From positions 167,412,664-167,476,663 of the forward strand of contig CP136066.1 of assembly GCA_032622095.1 (NCBI GenBank): 64,000 bases of DNA, given 5' to 3'. A model generated the notes under the pieces. That model had not been told where the DNA came from, made no database searches, and saw only the letters and a program-made list of their open reading frames with translations. The position numbers and the translations under genes were made by a program. Positions 22,669 through 35,000 of this stretch are shown piece after piece. The DNA comes from Siphonodentalium dalli. Lineage: Eukaryota; Mollusca; Scaphopoda; Gadilida; Siphonodentaliidae. The first letter of the stretch is position 1; every line of letters begins with the position of its first letter.

Positions 22669-22831
22669 CCCTTATTATCTTAACATTTCCCACCAATGAA
22701 TATATGAATCATTCAGCACCTGCATTATCTTTTTGCCTAAATGTCGTCTGCTAATTTATGCTGAATAGTAGACCATTCCATTGTATACACCTTTATAACT
22801 GAATGGGAGAGTCCATTTAGAATAGAAAGGG
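22669..22831 (+). mobile_element. TTAA MITE, family C, short copy beside the first esterase exon
   Basis: TTAA 22665-22668 and 22832-22835 enclose CCCTTATTATCTTAACATTT ... CATTTAGAATAGAAAGGG. It is internally deleted relative to 15749-16010. Only about 30 bases separate it from the acceptor at 22864, so the polypyrimidine tract and branch region are just outside or partly within it. Confidence 0.75.
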
Positions 22832-22864
22832 TTAAAGTTTTGATCTTAAACGTTTCTATTTCAG

Positions 22865-23003
22865 GTGGTGTTCCAATAACAATTTACAAACCCGTGGTGG
22901 ATAAACTCAACCACAAACCAACAATTCTCGTCTATTTTCACGGCGGAGGATTCGTAACTGGGTCACGGAAATCATGCGACCACACATGCCGTGTGATAAG
23001 CAG
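22865..23003 (+). CDS. Esterase exon with HGGGF oxyanion-hole motif
   Basis: The acceptor is TTTCTATTTCAG and the donor CAG/GTAAAC. The exon opens with two bases completing a split codon, then reads GVPITIYKP...ILVYFHGGGFVTGS and ends inside an Arg codon. By comparison with the family it lies some 50-100 residues after the N-terminus, so at least one upstream exon is needed. None was recognised between 1 and 22864, and it may lie outside the window. A small TTAA-flanked element ends only about 33 bases upstream of this exon. Confidence 0.9.
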
Positions 23004-26000
23004 GTAAACTGATATTAAAGTGTAACCACCATCCACTTGACGGTTACACGGGTGTAAATGTTTTCCATAGGCCTTAGTGCTAACGTTTTAGCGTATACTT
23101 TTGGCAATATAAACATTGGGTAAAAAAAATTCTTTAAATCTGAAAAATTGACACTTTGGGAAACTTTTTGCACAAAAAAATCAGGTACGACAGGCAGGGA
23201 ATTCGCCTTTAAATCTTGTGTTTTCCTTACTAGTGTCAGAACCGCATAAAAAAATACTGTCATATTTTAGACCACAACAAAAAATTCAAACTTCACTACA
23301 GAGGGTTAATTCCTGTGCCAATGGCTATTTTACCAGTGGGAAACCATAGGGAAGAGGTGTGATGATTTTTTTATGCAAAAAGCACACAAGGCTATTGGCC
23401 AATCAGGGCCCAGTGTATATTTTATTCTCTCCTATATATTCCTCCCGCATCCGCTAGAGGTCTCTCCGAACCTTATTTACACCAGTGTAACCTTGACACC
23501 GAGGTAACGTGTTCCTATATAACCCTCCCACTTATTTCAATACCCGCGGTAATGTTGACGAAATATCTTGTGGTCAATATCTATCATAGCTGCACAGGGC
23601 CAACACGAAAACCAATGTCAGAAATGGTAACGCGCTCAAGATCATATATTATATACCCATGATTGTAATTATAGAATATAATATATATTGGTTTTGCGAA
23701 TGACCAACTCAGAATTCCGTTAAAATAACAATAACAACCAGCACCTATAATTAACGAACCGGCGGCCGACTCGGCCGTCTCCGACCACGACCTCCAGTGG
23801 GCTGCAGAACGAAACATGTCTATAAAAGTTGAAATATAAGACTTACAAATTATCTTTTTAATTTCTTTTATTTGTAATTGGCATAGCTTATCACAATCCA
23901 AAAATCAACATTATTGACATAATGTTAACGACAATAAACGAAATAGAAATTCCCAACTACACCTTTTTCCGGACTCGGCCTCCGGTCGCAGTTCGATTTT
24001 TAATCCTCCCAAAAATTCCCATTCTATAAATAAAACACCCATGCGCCCAGGCGAAACAAGAATCTCTAGACCAGTATATACGCGGAGCGCGCGTAATAAC
24101 ATACGTCACAAACCAAATCAGTCTCTAACCCAAAGCTGTTTTGATCTAAAATTTGTTTAAAACAGATAGTTAACGTTTCTCTGACAGCATAAACTAGTTA
24201 ATGAGCTATGGGAATGCACATTCGAACTCAGTCAATGCATGAATTCAAGATAGCTGCTATCCGATGAAGCGATGGTTTAGAGATTACATTTGTTGACGTA
24301 TAGGTTCCTGAACGTCTGAAGGGGCGGTTTAGAGATTACATTAGTGACGTATAGTTATATAGCTTACTGGTCCTGTTGCGCATATATGACCGTCATTGAT
24401 GTATCTCGTCTTATATTATTCGAGTGGCTCTCGTTCAACAGTATTGGGACCGATATATTACACTGTCGGCCTATCTCAAATATCCTGAGGTCGATTGTCA
24501 AGAAATGTTACATGCATATTCAGTATATCATATGAGACATTATACACCCTACATATCTCACATCCAGGAAAATATGGCTGCCAAGACATTGAATTTTTAT
24601 AAACAAAGCCAGTTGTGTCGCCATGCTCGAGAAAACCATTGTTTAAAGGTACTCAATCCGATCAGACGCTCCTAAATTACTATTTATTTGGCTTGGGGGG
24701 GGGGGGGGGGGTAAACAAATATTTGATTCGAGTCGAGGAACCCACCCATCAAAGTGATCAGATATCTATTTTTGAAGTTTGTTATTTCTCGAGATGAGTA
24801 ATAATATGCGGCCCCGAAACGCGTGGTCAAACGGAGGGTCTCGGACAAAATTGCGGATGAAGATGGATAACTCTAAAATCAAGTGGTAATAAGGTCAAAT
24901 TTCGTGATACTTTAGTGATAATACGGCCATAATTTGTTGAACAAAATGTTGATAAATAACAAGTTTAGGAAAATTTTATACCATAGTTGACAGTGGTTAG
25001 CAATATTTTGTTGCAATAAATCGATTCTGATAGCTAAAGCGTATTTTGAAGAAAATGTCGTTGGTGTTGTATCTTGATAGATGGAGACCGTCTGATCGGA
25101 TTGAGTACCTTTAAAAGATTTCGGCATTTCGTGGTGAAAATCCAAATAGAAGAACGATGATAGATAACAGAAGCCGAAAGGTGCGCTGGCTAAGATGTTT
25201 ATTGGCTCACCCAAGTAAAAAATGTCAGCGAATTTGGACGAATTGCAAAGTTTATCAAGAAAACACAAAGTGCACTGTTTGTTATTTACAGAAGCACTGC
25301 CGTCGAATGTATGCTATATATAACTACAATAACTAGGAGTATCTAGAGTTTTAGATTGAAATGCAACGGTAACAGCCATTAAATGTTGACCATGTGTCTG
25401 CTCAATTTCCTGGTAGCCCCATTTTCCCGGAAGTTGTGTTTAACTTAAAAGTCACAAAAAACCGCTTGTGGGGATTGAAAACTCATTTAACGTTTCACGC
25501 GAAGAAGAACTTAGTTCTATAGGGAATTAGATATGCGGTCGGACAAAATAATGTTTTTAATTGAATTTCTCAGTTATCATTAGATATTCTTTGAATGTCG
25601 CGATGATACCTCGATAAGATGTTAATATACGCCACCATGTATAGGCATAATTATATTACTCGATTGTTTTATTCCTATCACGCAACATGAACGTGTGTAA
25701 AAGATTTATAGTCCTGATCCTAAATGGCGTACTGAGTAGCTGCTTTGGTTAGACCGGCATGATAGGTACAAGACAGCTAGTGTTTCCCCGTAGTCGCAGA
25801 CAGACGTCATAGACCAATCGATACAGAATGCACGCATGACATTATCATGGCCGTCTAGGGATCGCTTTACTACAGCCATCCATACATTACCATACACAGA
25901 TACCACATCCATCAGATGAGCAATCGCTGGAAAAATCCCGCTTTATACAGATTTATTCATTTATATAACGAACGGTCCGACCTCCTGACGTCATATACAA

Positions 26001-29000
26001 AAGATCGTGGTTAACATTGCCAGACACCGTTATTGCTTCGTGGCACTATGCGCAGCGTGATTATCGTAGATCGATATTCGCAGAAGGCACTCGATGTGCA
26101 GTTTAGTATACGAAAGGTTCAATAAACTTAACCCTTTGTTTAAAGGTACTCAATCCGATCAGAGGGTCCACATATTATCAAGATACAACAACAACAACAA
26201 CAGTTCTTCAAAATACGCTTTAGTTATCAGAGTCGATTAATTGCAACAAAATAATGTTAACCACTGTCAATTATGGTATCAAATTCACAAAACTTGTTAA
26301 TTATCGACATTTTGTTCAACGAATTATGGCCGTATTATATCACTTGAGTTTTCACGAAATTTGACCGTATTGACACTTGTTTTTAGAGTTATCCATCTTC
26401 ATCCGCAATTTTTACTGATTTTTTCGTGTTTCTGGGCCACAAACAATTGAAATAACATACTTCAAGAATCGATATCTGATCACTCTGAGCTTTGATGGGT
26501 AGGTTCCTCGACTCGAATCAAATATTTTTACTCCCGAAGCCAAAGAAATAGTAATTTAGGGGGTGTTTAATCGGATTGAGCACCTTTAATGAATGTTTCC
26601 CTTTATTCGGTTCTAAAAGTACTAATATTCACTTGTCTACGAGATGTCTATTCTTCATTTGCATGGATTTTCTTATAAGGACAGGTATCATGTTGATAAC
26701 CATTCATGTATACATGGGTGTTCAGATAATACTTTCAACAACATTGCTATCAGATCATCCAAACAAGGAAATCAATGCAATTAAGGGTCAGACTCACGTT
26801 TTGCCAAAATTTCCTGGATTTTCTCAAAATCTGTGAGGAATTTCTGTGTGAAATTTGTACAAGCTGCTTTATTCCTCATTATAATGTATGGGGGTATGAT
26901 GCTATACATGTAATATGCAATTAAAATTCTAACTCTCAACTTTATGATACAAATGAAGACTCCTATCACAATAAGCTATTTGGTAATTGGAGTTTTGTAT
27001 GGAATTATTAATTATTAATTATTCTAGCAGTTCTTGGTACCGAAAGGGACAAAAAAATATAATAATATTTTCAACCTGTATTAAAATCCATTGTTTTCGT
27101 TGTCTCTTCACAATTGCTAAGATTATATATACAATGAAGATAATGATATGAGAGACTCAAGATATTTTGCCAGAAAGATCCAGAGATATTCTTTGTTGAA
27201 AATCTCTTGCCATTTTTGACTGGATTTATGCAACGTGCGTATCCCACTTAATTATCCAGTAAGTAAGTAACGACTTATTTAATGGCAATATCGATTTTTC
27301 ACGCGTGAACCCAACACATATATACCAGGGACAATTGTGCATTTGGGAAACTATATTTTGCATCAATCTAAGATGCGTGTTTCATATAACATTAAAGACG
27401 GCTATCTTTTCCTATAACAAGTTATATATATTTTCCTGGGTATAAAATGATAAATATGAACCGAAGACCCCTGTCTGCAAACGCTTCTATCAAATAAAGG
27501 CACGGGTGGCGTTCGTTGCAGAAATATTCATATTTGTTCAAATCGCCATCAACAGAAGGAATATTAAAATATATATAGTTTTGTTCATATGCCAAACATA
27601 ATCAGCGCATAAATAGTATATTGTCGTCAAGACGTACGATGGTGTACGTAAACAAGAGCCTGCTCGTGTTACAGAAGTTTTGCTTCTGTTTACATAACAC
27701 AGCTCAATTCTATTGGTTAAATACACACAAATGATATAAACGCTCTTTATTATTTCCATATAAAATATAGTGTTGAGTTACAAATACATGTTATATATAT
27801 ATTTTATATGAAATTGTCTTGACTTGTGTTTAAATTATCTGTATTATGACAACTGCCCCGCGTGGGTGTATTATGTCAATACAAATGTTATGTTATGTTA
27901 TGTTTATCAGGAAAACAGTAACAAATAACGCTCTTTATGTTTACCATATCCGGATCTGCATAACAAAGGAAAAACATTTGACAATAACATACTGTTTATG
28001 CCATATTTCTGATTGGTATAAGAACATAGTCTGTCTATATTTTACTATTATTTCTGTTTATGGATAAACAGCATACCCACCTCCAACGCCGCCCGTATCT
28101 TTAATATTGCTTAATTTTATTTCAAATTTTCGGGTATAATATACATACAATCAATTTGGGACAGTTTACGGCTAGCGTTCGTTCGGAGCGTAGCATACGG
28201 GATAACGAAATATACAAATTCTAAAAATAGTAACGAAAAATTGTCACACTTGATTATCGTATCATATAAGAAAATGTCGATATAAAATCAATATTAATTG
28301 ATAGAAGCGTTTCTGGACAGGTGCGCGCCCTCGACTCATATATATTATTGTATATATACCCCGGAAAATATATAAAACGTATTTAACCCTTTCAGTGCCA
28401 AGTCCGATTTTTGTATCAACCCATATTTCCTTGATCATTTTTCAAATGTATTGATTATAATAATGTGATAAATTGATGGAAAGAGCTCTTGGAGCTCCAA
28501 GAAGAGCTAGACCATCTTTAATCCCGGACTAATTCATCATTTCAGGGACGCGGAATGTATCGTGATAAATGTGGAGTACAGACTGTCACCAGAACACAGA
28601 CTTCCAGCAGCATTCGATGACGCCATCTCCGTCGTGCGATACGTGGTGATGAACAAATCCCTTCTCGGTAAGATTCTTATTAACCCTTCCATGACTGCAG
28701 CTTCCTGACATTTTGCGAAAACCTCTGTGCCAATGCATTCTCTTATATATGCGGGTCTCCCATAGGGACCCTCCTATATATAAGAGAATGCATCGGCTTT
28801 ATAACATTATTTACACCGACCTTGTTAGCCAGTGCATTCTCTTATATACGCGAGACTGCCTATGGGAGACTCTCATATATAAGAGAAAGCATTGGCACAT
28901 GATCTTTAATGCTTCAGCAGCGTATCTCCCGTCATGAAAGGGTTAAATGGACATATATAAACACTACTGTTACAGTGGTTTACCAACAGACATCGATAAT

Positions 29001-32000
29001 CGCACAGGTTATTTAAATAATTTAGTCTAAATCTGATTGGGCTTTGTTTTTTTTTAATTTGATCGGGTTTGATCGGTAATGCATTTTATCGACTTTGGTC
29101 GGTAATGAAGCAGCTGGTAACAGTAATGGTAATGCAGGCTTCGTTGAAATACTAGAGTACTTAACCATTTCGATACTGAATGAATTCTCCCACACGGTTA
29201 TACAAGTATACATTGAAACGGTCTATTATTAATTTGGAGGGGCGTTCGCGTAATAAAGGCAGACGACAGGCAGAAATATAGATAATACAAGGGCAGAATG
29301 ATTCATATTCATTGGTAGCAATTTTCAGATAATATGTTCAACAAACAATCTTAATGTCTGAACATTTCCTAAGGGAATTACTCGTCAATGAGTATTTAGT
29401 ATAGAAAGTGTTAAAGCTGGTGTATCTCTTCCCCGACCTTGTATAAATTCGGGGCAATCGCAACTGCTCGGATTATTGTTCTTTGCAGAAATAGTTTTAT
29501 TTGCGTACGGAAATCACCGAGGTTTGCCGATTGTAATTCGGGGGTATAAAATAATATAATAATAATGAGCCCGGGAAACCAGTCAACTGGGGCTGCTGGC
29601 ACCAGGAATTTATATATTTTCTATGAATAATTTTGTTTGAATTGGGACAGCATATGTGGGTATTTTTAGAACATTGTTCTACATGTTAATTGAAAATGTA
29701 TCTTTTAAAACACTTTTATGTGAAATATTTGTGACATATATGCACCAGATGTTTGTCGTGTGTTTGTATGGGAATGGCAGTGTTGAGGTGAGAATTTCCT
29801 AGAAATGTTGTTGTTGTTGTTGTAGAAAGTGGTACATGGAAGAGATAGATAATCATTACAGATGCACTGTCCGGTTTGACACAGTTAAAGGTACTCAATC
29901 CGATTCGATGGTCCCCATATATAAGGGACATGTTCCACAGCCTTGATTTCGACAATTTTATGTTAGGTCAGTTGTCGACCGTATAATGCAACTTCTGGTG
30001 TCCGGCCAGTGGCGGGTTTAACATCTGTGGCTGGGGCGAATATCGGCCTTTGGTTAGACAACAAAATGAGCCCTCAATACGTGCTGTATTCCTCGAGATA
30101 TCGGCCGTTTCACGCAATTTCAAATTCTGTTCCGCAGATTGTCATTCTATTCCATATTCCATCCCATTCCGCAGATTGTCATGTCCCCCATATAATCAGA
30201 TTCCAACAACAACAACAACATTTTTTAGAAATACCGCTTCAGTTATCAGAATCGAATAATTTCCCAAAAATAATGCTGATCACTGTTACCTATAGTATAA
30301 AATTGCCCGAAACGTGTTATTTATAAACTTGAAATTTGGCCTTATTATCAACACAAAGCGTCTTGATCCATCTTCATCCGCAATTTGGTCCGAGACCGTC
30401 GGCTTGTCGACTTTTTTTCTGGGCCACTAAAAGTCTCGATGGTGAAAAATTTAAATAATCGATATCTAATAACTCTGAGCTTTGACTCGAATCAAATATT
30501 TTTTTACCCCCGAAACCAAATAAATAGTAATTGAGGGGCGCTTAATTAATTTAATCTTTAAACATAATCTGTACATGTTCTATACCAGAAAATGATTAGA
30601 TTGGACCCAGGAGCCCATTAATATGAGGTTTGGGTGGACATATACTGACTTACAAAAGATGAAGTTTTAACACGTTTTGAATTTTTGTCAACCTAGAAAA
30701 AATCCAAATGATTACCTCTTATAAAGAGCATCCACGCTACTGTTTCCGTCACATACGCATGCAGAACACGGTAGATACTAAAGAGCGTTATCATTTTTGA
30801 CCGTTACGTTTTCCTCATAATAATTATGATTGTGTTGTTTTTCGTGATGCCTGTGTGATACGAGTGATGGTGATTGCATGTATTTGTTTATGCCCCCATG
30901 ACTGAAGGAATGGTGGGTTTACTGGACTACATCCATGCGTCGGATCCTCCGCCCATCCTCCGCGCACAACGGGCTAGCATCACTAAGTTGACCCTCTGGG
31001 GACCTCATTCGTCCGGGCAGATATCTTGTCGGATCTCAAAGAATTTTGGTATGGATGTTCACTACTATAAGGACATTCAATGAAGTGTTTAATCGTGGTG
31101 TTCGTGTTTTCCGTTCTAGAGTTAATCATCTCTGTTTATCTAGAAAAGTTTTTTTTTGTCCGTCCGAGCAGATATATCATGCAATCACAGGTTGTCGGAT
31201 CTCAAATAATTTTGGTATTGATGTTCGTTACTATGAGGACATGCAATGTAGTGTTCAATATCGTTTTATTTGGGTTTTCCGTTCTAGAATTATTTATCTT
31301 TGTTTATCTGGAAATGTTTGTTTTTGCTTTGTCCATCCGAGCAGATATTTAAACCACATGCAGGTTATCGGCTCTCAATGGATATATTTTTGAATGTATA
31401 ATCACCACTAGCAGGACATTCAACGGAGTGTTCATTTGTTTTATTAAGTTCTTCCGTTCTAGAGTCATTCATCTTTGTTCATATTAAAATGATGATTTGC
31501 CCAAACTATGCGTTATGCTACATGGGGGTATCAACATGACGACGTGCAGCCCAGCAATTTTTTTTTTTGGCCCGGTAGGCGGAAAATTGTCTTTGGAAAT
31601 TGTATATTATTTGGTGTCAAACCGGATTATGGGTCTTTTACTACTGCAAGAAATAGTTTATTGGGTCAGACACCCGACTGGGCGTCAGATACTAGCTGTG
31701 TGTGTGCAACTTTGCACACTTCTTCCGAAACTGTACTTCCTGGTCATCGAGGCAAAAATAATGTTTGTAAGGCCAATATAAATATATAGTACAAGGTTAT
31801 TTAGATTGACCAATTTGGTCACAATAGACTGATTAATGGGTCACATATCCAAATAAATAAAAATGACGAGGGAACTAAAAATAGGGTCGGGACGCGATGT
31901 AAATCAAGCATTTTTATGTTTACCCATGCCATAGTATTGGTAAACATAGTGTCGTTGTCCGGATTGACCACTCGTCGTTAGTCCGTCCGCCCATCTGTCT

Positions 32001-35000
32001 GTCTGTCTCTCCGTAGACACATTATGCATGGTACGATAACTGAAATATATTCTATCTGATCGGAACCAAATTTTGTATGTGAATTTCTCAGCACAACAGA
32101 CAGATCGAGTTCGAATATGGGTTTGATCTGACTATTTTTTAACTGAGTGATGGCCCCTTTTTCGAAAAAATATTCACTCTTAAATTTAACAATTTCTTTT
32201 TTATATATAAAAAAATATATATATATAATAAAAAAAAATTTTTTTAAATAATTAAAAAAAAAAAAAAATTTAAGTTAACAAAATTTTAAAAACTAACAAC
32301 ATTATAACTCTGCAAATGGTACCCCGAGTCACCACACAAAATTGGTTTAAATCGGTCCAAAATCTTGTGATATGTACTGGTAAATTTGTTTGGAGCGACA
32401 TTAAACCCAATTCACTAATTCCATCCCATGCCTTTGGACTACTTAGCTATTGATATGGCTATATTATTTTCTGATGTCTCTTATGCCAATGTACAGATAA
32501 AGAAAGCTATGGTAGCTAATTTAAAAAAAGTTTCAACAATACACATCACATGATATTAATAGTAGACTAGAACAGCTGAGTATCTCACTCTACAGATGGT
32601 CTGATGTCATTATACATGTTATTGGTTTAATAGAGATGTCAGTCTTCAACATAGACAATGCCTGTGATTTGTTGACAGCTCTGCTATGTAATTGATATTA
32701 ATGGGTCAGCAGTGAGTGTCTTATCTTGATGGCTGTTGTTGGTAGAATTTGATACATTACCATTGTAAACTTAAATTGGACTCTCTTAACCCAAGTAGTC
32801 CATGTCCAGGTCACCTTTTCAGATTTAACCCAAGGCTATGGTGGTGCAGCATTAAAGATCCTGTACCATGCAGTGCATTCTCTTATATAAATGCGAGTCA
32901 CCCATAAATTCCAATAATTTGTGTTATGTACATTTGTCTATAATAGTACATAACAATATACTCTATAATTCAACATCAAAACTCATTTATGATTCCGATC
33001 ATAGTAATTTACTATCGCCAAGGGATGGGTTAATATCTGCCGATCGTGATCGGCCTCTCGTTTTATATTGGCCTCACCAACATTAATTTATTTGAACTAA
33101 TAAATCAGTGAGCAAATCTGCTAGATAACAATATGGGCTTTTAATTTTTGTGATTTTCATAAGTGTTGAACTTGCATAATGAAGAAGGTTTAAAATTGTG
33201 GTATATATTTCACGAATATTTTTTTGTTTGTTCAGGTGGGACCATCCAAAGTCGGATTGGCGTTGGGGGTGAAAGCGCCGGCGGACTTATAGCCACGGAG
33301 GTGTGTCATCACCTAACAGGAATTAGCTATCAGGTGAGTCAAACACAGGATGGTTTCAGGAGGTGTTCTATATTACAGATTCAATTGAATGTATTATTTA
33401 TGATGATCTCCACTCCATCTATAAATCAATGGGGTAAAAAGGCTCACAGAAATGTGGTCTGAATTTCAATAGTCAGATGTACATTGAAATTGAAATACGG
33501 AACACCACTCCAGGATGGATAACTCTTTATTATCGATCAACACATATAGATGTATAATTATGTGGTTGATGCTACGGAATACTCGCCCCTTTTTGGGCGT
33601 ATATTTTTCACATTTAATTACTGATAGCCAATTACCTTTCGTCAGCTCACTATTTTTTTAAATTCCACAGGTTTTGGTGTACCCGGTAGTTGATGTCAGC
33701 TTCAGCCAATCTTCGTGGAAAGAATTCAACCAAGGGCCTCTAATCTCACGAACAGAAGTTGAGTGGTATGCATCTGTTGCGATTGAACCTATATAGAGTC
33801 TGTCTGTCTGATCGCGATTTTTCTCTCCAACCCCTGGACCGATTTCAACCGAAGTTAGTGTGGTGACTCGGAGTACCCTGGCTGATGTTATAACGGCGTT
33901 ATAGTTTTTCCAAATAAAATTTCCAACCGATAGCAATTTATATAAAAAATTGGACTAAATATAGAAAAATATGCTACTGTTGGGCTAAAAACAACAACTT
34001 CCCGGCTAATATTTGGTTGGAAAATCAAGCAATGAGAACAATTACAACACTTATATGTGGTGAAAACTTTCCAACAAATGTGATGTGAGGCATGATGTTT
34101 CTAGCTGTTGAACATGCATTTGTCAATATCCCCCTTTCACAACGTCCCTGGATTGTCCTTTAAATTGACCCACTTGAACCTATAATAGAAAACAGCTGAA
34201 ATTATAGAAAGATTTCCACCGTTATGGTTATGGCTCCCAGTGCAACATAATTCAAACTACAAATATGTATTTCAATGGAAGGGAAATAACTATCTTTATG
34301 ATATAGTGTTATTTCCCCTCCATTGGATATAATACACTTTGCACCACAACCCAGAATAAGTTGATAATACAATGTTTTTGGAGCTTCCTCTTTCAGATGG
34401 TATATAATGTGGTATTATATATTTTATATATGTGATCTGGGGTTAGAAAGTGGGTCTTTAAAACATATATAAAAGTGTGTCCGACAGGGTAAAATAGTAC
34501 ATTGCATGCATTGTGGAAATTCACAATGCAATTAAAAAGATCAGTTAATCATTAAAAAAAATCACATTTATAACTAATATTTACTGGAAAATAGGTATCA
34601 TCGATTGTGCCCCGATTTTGAACATCAAACGCACCTCAACCATTTAATATATTTTCGTAAAATGCACATATTCCCTTTCACCGGTAAATCATTATCACTC
34701 GTTAGTACAATATCTCCTGTAACAAATAACTATAGCCATATATAGCTCATCCGCTGCATGAGTCCCAGACAGCAGCTATCCGAAATCTGAAGCGACGGAA
34801 TCTTTCACTAGGGTGCAAGTCATTGGCCATGACGCCCTATCTATGCAGTAAGATTGAGTATAACGTAATAAGGTATAGCTGTGGTATTTGTGTTTCAGGC
34901 GAATTGAGCAGTGCGTTCCTGAGACTGGGGGAGATGTCATATTCAAGCGACTGTCGCCTCTCCAAAGAGAAAACGATGCCAAATCACCGCCCACAATGAT

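Noticed and set aside
30009-30326. 105-codon plus frame
   Set aside because: Lies in the insertion and body of a family A MITE.
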